Source of the DNA: Hygrophila difformis
Lineage: Eukaryota; Streptophyta; Magnoliopsida; Lamiales; Acanthaceae
DNA: 64,000 bases
Direction: 5' to 3'
NCBI GenBank assembly: GCA_030278955.1
Contig: JAOANR010000003.1
Coordinates: 31,015,227-31,079,226 of the forward strand
Both the position numbers and the translations under genes were made by a program. Below are positions 47,717-59,138 of the stretch, one piece after another; position 1 is the stretch's first letter, and the number at the start of each line of letters is the position of its first letter. The notes beneath the pieces were generated by a model. That model made no database searches. It saw nothing but the letters and a program-made list of their open reading frames with translations, and had not been told where the DNA came from.

Positions 47717-49893
47717 ATGGAGTCTTCTTCGTCTAATTCTACTGAGAGAGTCGGGTAAGTGTCCTGTTTTCGATCTCGCACTCTCATTCTTGCGATTTCG
47801 GTTTTCGTTTTTCTTCATTTTTGCGAAATCGGTAATGGGGAGGGGAATGAGGACTGTTTTCGTGTTGAGCATGGTCGAGAAGTGGTCGGAATGAGTTGGG
47901 TGTGGTCGGAATAGGCTGTAACACAGTAGTTCGAACTAGGGCTTTTTCCCGTGTGTTGTTCGAACCTCCATTGTTACCGTCTGAGTTTTCTGTGGTGTAG
48001 GGATGCTTCTATTTTGTAAATTTTGGGCTTCAAAACCCAGAAAAATCTGTTTTTGTCTCATTTTTGTAATTTTGTGTTGCTATTGTGAGTGCTTATTTAT
48101 ATGTTGTGTTGCTTGTTTATTCTGTGAGAATATGAAAATGGGAAAACACAATGGTTTATTTTCCCTTGCAGCCACTGTGTTATTTTGTTTACTGGATACT
48201 TGATAATGTGTTGGATATGTATATTGAAGATGTTACTGAATCTGTGTTTTGAAGCATGATTTAGTGGCAAAGTTTTGCATGATACTGGGGTGTGAATGGA
48301 CTATTCTCGTATGTTGTTTTATGGTTTGCATGTACTGAATTATACATCCCTCTTAATAAATACACTTGTGGGGTACCTATTACCACCACTTGCAAACTCA
48401 ACTGAAAAGTTGATGTTTGCATACACTGGAAACATGGTATTACAAAGGAAACCATGCCAAAATTTTTCCTGACAAGTGTTTTCCAAACACTATTGGCATG
48501 ACACTTTTGTCTAAAAAGACAATAGTTGGCAGAAATTTTGTTTTTATTCAAGTGGTTGACATGCTTATTATTGGGATATGTGGGGAATAAACAAGGGTAG
48601 CAACTTTGCTCACCCATTAATACCCATTTCCCAAAACATAAACTCAAATGGGGGACCACTCACACCCTCAATTTCATTAAATAAACAAGTCAACACTTCC
48701 CATAAAATCCAAAAATAACCTTTTTGTATGTGTATGTTTATTTCTATTTTCATTTATTCTTTCCTCTTAGTCCCTCACCTTGCCTTAGCAATTGCATAAC
48801 TCTTCTTATGTATTGAATTCTTCATTATTAATTATCCATCTTCCCATTTCATGTGCCTTTGATTACTTTTATAGTGATCAAAATTACGCACTTTTCTTTT
48901 ATAGGCTTAATAGCCTATAAAATTCCATCTTTTGGTCCTTTGACCATTCAAAAATCTTTAGACTATTTTTAGTCTAAGAAAAATTGGTAAGGGTCCAAGA
49001 CCCTTACTTCTCTTATTTCCTTTACTTTTTAGTTGCAATAACAGCTAGATTCTATAATCTAACTCCCTGTCTTGTAATATGTGGTATAGCTCAATAAATT
49101 CAAGTAAAACCAATTAACTCACATTTAGAGCACAGCTCAAAATGTGAGGATGTTGATTTTTCAACTTGAATATTTTTATCAAAAATTTGTTAAAAAATAG
49201 TTTCAATTTCTCTTCGCCAGGGACATCATCCTGCCAGGACCAGCTCTAGAACAGGACATGCTCGAACTACTGGACCTGCCAATGGAACTTCTGGGAGAAA
49301 TCCTCTCTCGCGTAGGAGAGGATGACGTCAAAAAGGTTTTCGTTGCCAGAAGGGTGTGCAAGAAGTTCAAAACAGCTGGGGATCTCCCCATTGTGTACAA
49401 GAGGTGCGAACTGGAAACCACAATCGTTAAGATGTGGGAGATAGGAGTCGAGGCGGAAAAGGATGAACTCATGCAGAAGTGTGTCGACGCGGGCAAATAC
49501 TACCTCCAGTTCGTGCCAGCCATGCAAGCATTTGGAGCAGGCAATAAGGAAAGGGCCTGTGAACTGCTGAAGCCAGGGATTGATGACAATCATAAGGCAT
49601 CAATCTTTGTCAGAGGATTCATGCTGCTTAGCAAGCTGGAGAAGGAACAGGTGGATCAGGGAATAGCAATGATCAACAAGATGGTGACGGACGAATCAGT
49701 CATGGCATACGTCGGCAACAACGTCTTTGCATGGTTGATGGAAAGCCTGGAGACTCCTGATTTGTTCATTTTCCAAGGACCCAGGATCTACTGCGAGAAA
49801 GTGCTGGAGAATCAAGATGACGAGGGTGACTACTGCTTACCCTGCAGTCTGACAAACTTTGTCCACTGGAGCAGGATTTTCTTCCAGGGATGA
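47717..49893 (+). CDS. F-box protein captured in the env position of an Athila element (two exons)
   Basis: Predicted CDS: exon 1 at 47717-47754 (MESSSSNSTERV plus two bases, donor GTAAGT) and exon 2 at 49221-49893 (acceptor TTCTCTTCGCCAG). The join is in frame and gives about 236 residues. An F-box is at about residues 30-70 (LPMELLGEILSRVG, ARRVCKKFKTAGD). The remainder resembles the repeat region of plant F-box proteins related to At2g35280 (CVDAGKYYLQF, ACELLKPGIDDNHKAS, IFVRGFMLL) and ends with a Cys-containing WSRIFF tail. Such proteins join SCF ubiquitin ligases through Skp1 and choose targets for degradation. The ORF is intact although gag and pol around it are damaged. An internal ATG at 49258 could start a 211-residue form. 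In the nested Athila the same leader exon and intron lead instead into the env-position ORF. Confidence 0.82.
47755..49220 (+). other. Intron of the F-box transcript (outer Athila)
   Basis: 1466 bp, GTAAGT..TTCGCCAG. Homologous to the nested Athila's intron right up to the acceptor, where similarity ends. It contains a 27-nt hairpin at 49120-49146 and a PPT-like AAATGTGAGGATGTTGAT at 49140-49157. No supported ORF. Confidence 0.75.
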
Positions 49894-51532
49894 GGGAAGA
49901 AGGATGTGGAAGACAGACTCAGCTGTATAGAGTCATTTTTTAGTAATGTAAATTGAAACATCATTTAGGAGATCTTTTTGAAAAGCTCCTTGCGAAAACT
50001 CTATCCAAGTGTATAGCATCTCCTGTAACTAATGTATTAATGGGTTTCTGTAAGTAAAGTCGTAGCTTTAAGACGAACCTTGAAACCACTAGATGTGGTT
50101 GTTGGAAGCTGTAAATTTGTAACTAATGTATTTACTGTTTTTCACAAGAGAATTTCGTCTTGAATTCTCAAAAATATTTTTGAAAAAGATGTGTGACAGT
50201 CCAAGATGAATAAGTGAATGTCACGCCAAAAACAAAGTTGTAACATGCTTGCATGTTCACAGTATCTCTTTACTGCTTTCAATTAAATAACCGGCATAAA
50301 ACGAGCATAAAATCTGTCACCTAAATTCACATGTTGAAATTAGGCTAAGGATGAAATTTTCAAACTATTAAATTGGGATAAAACAATTAAAAATATGCAT
50401 GATATAAATTTTTGAGGTTTTGAGCTATAAAAATCCAATGATATGATCACTTGGAAGAAAAACAAAATTTTCATGTTGAGAATTTGATTGAATAAAATGC
50501 AAGAATTTTTCAAAGGCTAAATTTAAGAATAAAGGTGTGACATGATCAAACCGTACCAGGTCTGAGCCGAGTCATTTTTACTCATTATTTCTTTGGTTGT
50601 GTGAAAATCAATTCGATTAAGGGACACTAGAACTTGCAATTGGGACTGATTCAAGACCATGCCATATTCCCGAAATCGAGCCTATAAGCCTAATTTTTCT
50701 TTGAAACCACTATATTACTCCCAACTTTATAAAAAGACCAAGAAAATCAAACCCACGTGTACACAAACCAATTCCACCAAGGCATTATAGTTTATGATCA
50801 TCAAAATCATCAATCGGTATCCATAAACCGATCAAAAAAAAAAGAAAAATGTTGAGATTCATTCAACAAAAATAAATTGCAATTGACAAAGCAAATTAGA
50901 CAAAGTCTAATGTCATGCAATAGAAAAGAAAAACAAAAGAAAGAAAGAAATGCTAATGATCATAGACTTTAAATAAAAACTTGCCAAGTTAAGGTGGGAT
51001 AGATTCGTGTCATTTTTTTTCAACCCAATAATACCCTTCCTTACCTAATGTTACAACCGTATGCCCCGTTATAACCTTAAATAAGACCTCGGGATCTCGA
51101 TTTGAAGAAATGAGTAGGTGGCGAGTTGGTCTAATTGCAAGCTTATGGGAGAATTTATTTGAATATGATTATGAGCGTATTGTCTAAAAGCCAACTTTGA
51201 GAGTGAGTGAAATTTACGATTCTACTATATGTGAGGCTCTGCTTTGATTGATTAATGTTCATGTCATGCTTGAATTCAAAAATTAAACCAATGAAATTTT
51301 CTATACATATATTCAAGAAGAATTAACAATAATGATTGATTTGTATACCTATTCAAGTGAGAAATATCATTTCATTAAACACTGCAATCAAGAGAGTTTA
51401 ACACTTGTAATTTTGATTGTCTTATCCCAATCTAAAAAAAATGAAATTTTTGAAGCCACGCAAATGGATTGAATGTGCAGAGTCCATGCTCTCGGGAGCA
51501 CTGACTCTGACTGCTCGGGGACGATCAGTATT
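49894..51532 (+). other. 3' untranslated part of the cargo and Athila 3' internal region
   Basis: 49894 to about 50105 is unique to this copy and may be the F-box gene's own 3' UTR. From about 50105 the sequence matches, in reverse, 24905-23385 of the nested Athila. No coding region is supported. Confidence 0.65.
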
Positions 51533-51546
51533 AAATGTGAGGATGT
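51533..51546 (+). other. Polypurine tract of the outer Athila
   Basis: AAATGTGAGGATGT immediately before the 3' LTR start TGATAATGGCC. Confidence 0.8.
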
Positions 51547-54500
51547 TGATAATGGCCAAAATTGTCCATTATTTCCAATCCATTTCCGTGTCTGAGACGG
51601 ACATTTTGATCGTATTCCCATCTTATTTCAATGAGAAAGCATTTGAAATCGACAGATTAATGCAAGTTTGTAACAAAAATAAACTGGTAATAAAAGACAC
51701 AAAAATATGCAATTTTAGTTGTATTTGTATTAGAAAAATCCAAAAACATGAAAAAAGGAAAAAGAAAAGAAAAAGGAATGAAAAGATGGGCAAAAGAATA
51801 AAATAGCCCACAAAAATAAAAAAGATGGGAAAAAGAATGAAAATCCCACAAACTGAAATTTTGGTTTAGTGTTGAAGATCAATTCGGTCTATACGCAATT
51901 CGACCTAAACCGAATTGCTTATTAGACCGAATTTCTGAAGAGAAGAATAAAAAGAGAAGTGTTGAAGAAGGAAAGAGCAACCAATTCGGTCTGTGGCAAT
52001 TCGGTCTAAACCGAATTGACCCCTAGACCGAATTGCACTTTGGAAAGAAGAAGACCCTGAGCAGAAAAGAAAAGGAGGAGTTCGATATATGCAATTCGGT
52101 CTAGGCCGACTTAAGTGCATAGATCGAATTGCCTCAAGACAAGGAAGCCAAGCAGGAACCATCTTCAATTCGACAAGGCCAATTCGGTCTACCCATAGAC
52201 CGAATCACCACATTCCATGCTCAAGATCAAGAAGAAAGACCTCATTTCACCAATTCGGTCTAAACCGAACTGCTTGAGGAGACCGAATCACACTCAAAAT
52301 TGCAACTTTGAGCACGTGAGAAATGCATGGCACTATGGATGGGCCCTGATGGGCCTAGGGTTCTGAGAAGAAGTATAAAAGTTGACCTTCATCAACACAA
52401 GAAAGCATCCAGACACTAACATTTGGACATTTGCTGGGAGACAAAAAGAAGGAGCAGAAGGTTCTCCACCCCTTAAGGGTTAGGTAGGTAGTTTAGCTAG
52501 TTAGTTTATTTTTCATGCATGTAGTGTGGTTCTAATGCTTTTGATCTTAGTTTATTTTTATAGAAGCTTGTTACTACCTTGAGTGTAGCCATCACCATAA
52601 TCTTTAAATGCTTTGTAGTTAGAATGAACCCTACCTTCAAGCTAATGATGGTTTTAGGGTTATTTGTTGCTTTCAAGTGTCAATACATGAAGAAATCCAG
52701 AAATGGGTTTTTATTTCAAGTGTTTGGCACTTATTTAATGCTTTCCTTAGCAATAAATGTTAGAATGTTTGTTTGTTTCAACTAGGTTACATTTATTATG
52801 TCTTAGTTGACTTACATTCTCAATAAATGCATGTTTAGTGGGTTTTTGGCTTGTTCTTACACCTTAGTGATTCAAATGAGTGTTCTTAGGTTTTAAATGA
52901 TTTAGGGTTGTTAGAATTTATCTTTAAGTTTATTATGTTGTTGTTTTGTTCTCTTTATTTTGGCTTATTGCTGCCTTAGATAATGTAGGTGTTCTTATTT
53001 TTATGCATGTGTTCTTATTATTCTTAGATGTTTAGGTCTTCGATCTTTGATTGCTTGTTTGTAGAATTAAGGTTTATTTCATGCCAATACCTGCTAGACA
53101 CGTAACATATTATGCCCATTTTCCTTAAAACACTCATTAGTGTGGCTGTGAGGTGACACTGATGTGAAATGAAGGATTTGGTAAATCTTATCCATCATGA
53201 ACCACACAGTGTAAACCGAACATGTACCTATGAGCACAAAAATATCTTTTATGTGAGAAAGGACATGCAATTCGATTTGAGGCAATTCGGTCTAAACCGA
53301 ATTGCCCATGAGGATGGAATTGCATGGCAAAAATATTTGTTGAATGCCTTATCTAAAATCTATATGCAATTCGGTCTAGGTAATTCGGTCTAAACCGAAT
53401 TGCCCATGAGACCGAATTACATAACAAAAAATTTCTTCTCATATGGTGCACAAGCAATTCGGTCTGTGCGAATTCGGTTTAGTCCCATAGATCGAATTGA
53501 CCTTGTACACCATATTGTATGCATTCCATCCCTTCCTGCCTTAGTTTATTTTATGTCCCTTACCAATTCGAATTACCCTCATTTTTGGGGTAAATGCCTT
53601 AGCCAAATTTGAGTGAAAGAATGACTTCATCAATTCGAATTATCCAGTTCGGTTTAGACCGAATTGCTTTGACAATTCGAATTAGAGGATGCTTCATGAC
53701 TTTACAAGGATTAATTGGGTACGGTGTCACTTCATACCTCATGCATCCTCAATTCGGTCTAATTTGTATTTTGCCCAATAGACCGAATTGCTTTCTTCCT
53801 TCTACTTTCAAAACTCCAAAAACATTTTATTTCTTGAGTTGTGTAAATTGCATGGGTGTATTGGGCCTAGGCCCATCACACCTAATTTTATCCATTACAC
53901 ATCTCAACTCATTAGTGTCTTAATTATTGTGTGATTAACACTCACACAATACCAAACACATTTTCTTAATTTTATTTATTTTCTCTTTCATTGTGTGTAT
54001 GAACAACTAGTAAGAAATATATCAGACTAATGTTGGCGGGTATTCCCACACGGATAAACTAGCTCGTATTCTGAATATTAATTACTAGTTGTTATTTTGC
54101 ATGGTCCGGATAGTGGTCGGTGGAAGCCTTGGCGGTTCGTCCATCCGGGATTATAACAGTTGCTCAGCTGACTCCTATCCGGATACAGTTTCCTTTTCTT
54201 TATTTTAATTTCAAACCTGAACTTTGAGTTGTAATATTATCCAATAGTGTCGATCAACACTTTTTGAATAATACTACAGTGAGAAAATATGTAGGTTTTT
54301 CTCTCATTTCACAGAGAGCAGAAATCTTAATGATAGCGATCACTGTCATTTAAGGTCTTCTGCTGTCTAAAACCATCTCACCTTAATGATTAGGGAATTG
54401 GACCACAGACAACTGCAATCCAATTAACCCTAATTATTTTGTCACTTCTTTAGCCGAAATTCTTCTTATCTCAGGCTAATCCATCTTTGTGTATCAAATT

Positions 54501-56527
54501 CTGTCTAACTCCACCATATATTTTGGGGTATTTTATTTTACTTCTCATATACATGTATGCATGATATTATTATGTAGATATTGTGGTCTATAATATTTTA
54601 GAGATCCTTCTCCTTGGACATAGAAGTCTTGATTGAAATCAGATGTTGCATAATAAATTTCCACAAAAATCACTTTATAAAATCCGGATCTGAGTAAGGG
54701 ATGAATTCGACAGTTATGACTAACTCATATTCTACTGGGGGTTGATTTTGAGAACTTAGAAGCAGAGTCAGCGATTAGGTCTCACCTAGACTGAAAGGAT
54801 CTGTGTTTTAATTGAGAGTTTAGTACCTGTTTAGGGAATGATTTTCAAATACCAATTGGTTTCTCAAAATTACTGTGTGTTGGAAATCTTCAATTAAATA
54901 TTGCATCGAATCAGTATCCACTTGGATTCGGATAAGATGTGATAAATAATAGTAGAGGAACAACATATAGGCCTTGGTTGATTTCTAAGGTAGGGTTGAG
55001 TATTCTTTCAACTACTATTTTCTCCCACCAAAGCCTAAAATTGAGTCTTGAGTGAGTACATTCGGAATAGATCTTCATAGACCTGTTCCACTCATGTTTG
55101 TATCTCATAACTACCCGGATGTTATAAGCCCTGTGGCTTACTGGCATTTGGGAAGTTCTAAATCTGCATCTGGTCATCAAGACCAGGGGCTCTTTTATGC
55201 TAACGGAATGTGATGATCTTTTAAGACTTCCGAGTGAGGTTTTTAAATGCTTTCTTTACCGCTTTCTTTACCGCTTTCTTTAAAATGCTTTCATAGAGGT
55301 CACTCGGAGGAATTAGAGGATTGGCCACCGGTTGTAAGGTTTAAGAGTTATGGATTAGTTCGGGGTTAGATTTGGACTTTGGGTGTGACAAGGAGGATGA
55401 TAGGAGTACTTGACATATCAACTAATGATATGTTAGGTGTTGCTTGTCCAACACAGATAATTAATGTAACTTCACAAGGCCTGTGAAGGGAGTTATAAGT
55501 CTGTGGGATCTTAGATTTTGAGGTCTTAAGAGCATGTAAATTCTCACTGTAAGTACATGTCTGTTAAAGGGAACATAGTGTAGAAAGCATGAGAGTTAGC
55601 TAACTGATGAATTATCCCAAGCAAAGATCTGTGTATTAAAAATGGAAGCTTAATTGTGTCTCATCTGAATCTTGCCCAATTTTTATTATTTCCTTCTTGT
55701 CCCTTCTGTCACATTTTAAATATGCTTTCGTAGAATAATTTTACCTGCTTTCTTAGCATAATTCTTATTGCTTTCTTAAAATATATTTAATCGCTTTTTA
55801 GACTAAATTTACCATGCTTTGTAGAATAATCTTTAATTGCTTCCATAGTCTAGTTTAAATTATTGTCAAGTAGTTGTTAGAAATCATTGCAAAACTTGAA
55901 TCGAGTAACCGAGTGGAAAATCTTGGTAAACGACGTGGGCCCTGCTTCTATCGCACATCCTCCAGTGAATGATCCGGTCTTACTATAAATTACTGCAATT
56001 TTTGACACCGTGCGCTTTCGGGGGCACAGTTTCTTAACACGAGTAATAAAAACGTGACAACCTATAATATATCCCTAATCCCAACTTCATCTTCATAAAT
56101 TGGTTTCATTAAATAAAATAAAACCGGGATTACTATTTTTCAGAAAATACTCATATAGTGGGAACTTGTCAAAAGTTTCATGGCAAGGAACTTCATTACA
56201 GGAAATGGTGAGAAGTTTCATGGCGCCGTTGCCGGGGACCTTCAGTGTGGCAGACAGATGTAATAAATGATACTATATTAAGTATTGAGCGCTGATGTCT
56301 GTCAAGATTGAACTGTCAACCCCGGTTGCACCATGAAACTTGTCAAAAGTTTCATGCCGAGGAGTTCCACAGCGCCGTTTGAAATCAAAGTTTCCCACAT
56401 GAGTAACTAAAAGTGAAATATATCCTTAAACCCCTTTCCCACGAATCATAACTCTTTTCATTTAATAAAAACAACTTGGGATATTTTATAAAATAGCTCG
56501 TGTTAATGAAACTTGTCAAAAGTTTCA
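51547..56527 (+). mobile_element. 3' LTR of the outer Athila
   Basis: 4981 bp, colinear with 11758-16735. Array A is at about 51881-52290, the TATA box at 52374-52381, and array B at about 53272-53790. A perfect internal PBS copy, TGGCGCCGTTGCCGGGGA, at 56221-56238 is one base shorter in the 5' LTR (16430-16446). It ends AAAAGTTTCA, followed by GGCAG. Confidence 0.93.
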
Positions 56528-56532
56528 GGCAG

Positions 56533-58993
56533 CAGGGAACTTCTTAGATTTCCTGGTGCGTGAAAGAGGCATCGAGGTAGATCATAACAAGGCCAAGGCC
56601 ATCTTGGAAGCCCGCGCACCATCCAATCTCAAAGAGTTACAATCACTCATCGGCAAAATAAACTTCCAAAGGAGATTCATTGCTAATGCTGCAGGGAAGA
56701 TGAAAGCGTTCACTACCTTACTTAAAGGAAGGAAGAACGAAACATTTCTATGGACAGCTGAACATCAAGAGGCCTTTGAAGAAATAAAAAGAGCGTTGGG
56801 CAACCCTCCAGTGTTAGTGCCACCAAGGCATGGAGTAACGCTCAAGCTATATGTGTCAGCCTCCGAAGAATCCATCGGGTGCCTACTTCCACAAGATGAT
56901 TAAAACGACAGGGAAAGGGCTATCTACTACCTTAGCAAAACTCTATAAGGGCCGGAGGTAAGATACACCACGCTGGAGAAACTATGTTACGCTCTAGTGT
57001 ACTCCTGCAGTAAATTAGAACATTACATGCTGCCAAGGACAGTCCAAGTGGTGGCGCCATTCGATTTGGTAAGGACACTTTTGCATAAGCCGGCGTTGAA
57101 AGGTCGCCAAGCTAAATGGGCTATGAAAATCAGTCCCTTCACTCTTGTGCACGTCCCTCAAAAAGCGGTCAAGGGCCAAGCTTTAGCTGATTTCCTAGCT
57201 CAACATCCCTCATTAACCGTGCCAGAGGACCCCATGGAAGTATCCTTCATAGGATTTGAACCGTGGGAACTGACCTTCGATGGATCTTGTGCAAGCAGCG
57301 GCTCGATAGCCGGTATTACAATCACTAGCCCTCTGGGGCAACATTGGAAGCTTGCACGAGAACTGGAACCTGGCACCACCAACAATCAAGCAGAGTATGA
57401 GGCTTTAATTTTTGGCCTAGAGACAGCGCTGCTCAAGGGCGCGAAGTTCATTACGATTTTTGGAGACTCCGAAGTCATCCTGAAGCAATTAACAGGAGAA
57501 TATGAATGCAAGAGTCCAAGGCTAATTAAATGCTATGAGACAGCATTAGAACTATTGTACAAATTTTCGGACGTTACCATCACCCACGTGCCTAGAAGTC
57601 AAAATCAAGAGGCCAACGAAGCTGCCCAACTTGCTTCAGGATGGCAGACTAGTCGCCCTAGGGGGGCACCATACATCGCCACCATCACGAATGAGTCTGA
57701 AGACCAACAAGGAATCCGTCCCCAACATTCCAATGATGATTGGAGGACTGAAATAACACGATACCTCGAGAACCCATCACTTGGAGGAGACAACTCGCTA
57801 AAAGTCAAATCTTTACGATACACATTGATAAATGGCGAGTTATTCCGAAGGGCGGTCGATGGATTGCTGCTCAAGTGTGTAGGTCCCGAAGAGGCTAAGC
57901 TGCTAATGGGAGAAGTCCACAAGGGAATATGTGGTTCCCATAGAGCAGGGCCTAGCATGAGATGGAGTATTCATCGCCACGGATATTTCTGGCCAACTAT
58001 CATGGAAGACTGCATTCTCTACGCTTGGGGTTGTGAGGCTTGCCAAAAACATGGGCCATTCAAAGGGTACCGGCGGAAGAGTTACACATAGTCATCAAGC
58101 CTTGGCCATTCCGTGGCTGGGGGATGGACATCATTGGAAAAATTCATCCACCGTCATCCAAAAACCATGCATTCATACTAGTGGCCACTGATTACTTCAC
58201 CAAATGGGTAGAAGCATGGCCAATGAGGAAGATCGACCAAAACGATGTAATTAGGTTCGTGACTGAGCTCATGCATCGATTTGGGATTCCCCAAACAATC
58301 ACTGCGGATCAAGGGACCGTGTTCACTGGCGAGAAGTTCTTAGCTTTTGCTAAACAATTCGGGATTCGCATATATCACTCCACTCCATATTACCCCCAAG
58401 CAAACGGTCAAGCTGAGGCCACCAATAAGATCTTGATAAGTATGATTAAGAAGGCAGTAGGTGAGAAACCAAGGAAGTGGCATGAGGCTCTGACAGAAGT
58501 CCTATGGGCTTACAGAAACTCTAAGTCTACAGCCACCGGCTTCACACCATACTATCTGACGTATGGTCATGACGTCGTCCTACCTTTGGAAATGACAGTC
58601 CCCTCTCAAAGAGTGGCCCAACAGCATCATTTAGACTTAACTAAGTATGAAGAGACCATGTTGCAAGAGTTGGAGACAGCAGATGGCGACAAGCTGACCG
58701 CTCTGGAAAATATTCGTCGCCAAAAGATGAGAATGGCGAGACATTACGACAAGAGGGTTCGAGGCAAAACCTTTAGCGAGGGAGACCTAGTATGGAAGGT
58801 GATTCTACCCTCGGGGGTGCGTGACAATGAAACAGGCAAGTGGTTTCCAAATTGGGAAGGACCATTCATTGTTACGCAAAGACTACTTAATGGTGCATAC
58901 AAACTGATGGACATCGATGGCCAAGAACACAAACAGAGTATAAATGCAAAATACCTCAAAGTGTTATATCCATCAGTATGGGAATCTGAATAA
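56533..58993 (+). pseudogene. pol: Tat/Ogre-lineage pol, remainder: RT end, two RNase H domains, integrase
   Basis: This continues the frame cut at 11757. The reverse transcriptase end (FLDFLVRERGIEVDHNKAKAI) and first RNase H precede a second, archaeal-type RNase H (ELTFDGSCASSG, NNQAEYEALIFGLETA, IFGDSEVILKQL). The dual RNase H is a hallmark of the Tat lineage. The integrase has an HHCC finger (HKGICGSHRAG, GCEACQKHG) and the DDE residues in GWGMDIIGK, TADQGTVF and NGQAEATNK. Lesions: TAA at 56901-56903 and at 56946-56948, and a one-base deletion near 58054 between the zinc finger and catalytic core. The last frame ends at 58993, 145 bp before the stop of the antisense gene. Confidence 0.93.
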
Positions 58994-59138
58994 GAAACGT
59001 AAGTGCATCAAAAGTGGCCAAGTCACAAGCTCGGCCAAAAAAGTAACAGTAATATCCCAAAGTAAAGGCAAGAGTTGCCCACCACAAGGCCGATGGGCTG
59101 ACCCAAAAGTATACTGAAAACAAAGCAGTGCTAAAAAA
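58994..59138. other. Short intergenic gap between Tat pol and the antisense gene
   Basis: 145 bp, tail to tail; no polypurine tract or LTR start is recognisable here, so the Tat 3' LTR must lie beyond the window. Confidence 0.6.

Larger units (their letters stand above)
11758..56527 (+). mobile_element. Athila-lineage LTR retrotransposon carrying an F-box gene, outer copy
   Basis: The element spans 44,770 bp, of which 23.6 kb is a second Athila nested in its gag; its own length is about 21 kb. Evidence: LTRs at 11758-16735 and 51547-56527, both TGATAATGGCC..AAAAGTTTCA; target duplication GGCAG at 11753-11757 and 56528-56532; primer-binding site TGGCGCCGTTGCCGGGGA (tRNA-Asp, used by Athila elements); polypurine tract at 51533. 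Order: LTR, gag, pol, palindrome array, internal promoter, leader exon, intron, F-box exon, LTR. I count nine substitutions in the first 330 bp of the aligned LTRs, so it is older than the nested copy. A nonsense codon in gag and a frameshift near the pol end make it probably non-autonomous. Confidence 0.93.

Noticed and set aside
48261..48659. 132-codon minus-strand frame in the intron of the outer Athila
   Set aside because: Not conserved in the nested copy's intron and has no recognisable domain.
49258..49893. F-box ORF as an ordinary host gene beside the elements
   Set aside because: The sequence on both sides is Athila internal region, homologous to the nested copy, and the ORF lies between the element's polypurine tracts and within its LTRs.
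53609..53923. 104-codon frame in the outer Athila 3' LTR and its twin at 13830
   Set aside because: It runs through palindrome array B and differs at non-synonymous sites between the LTRs; it is non-coding.
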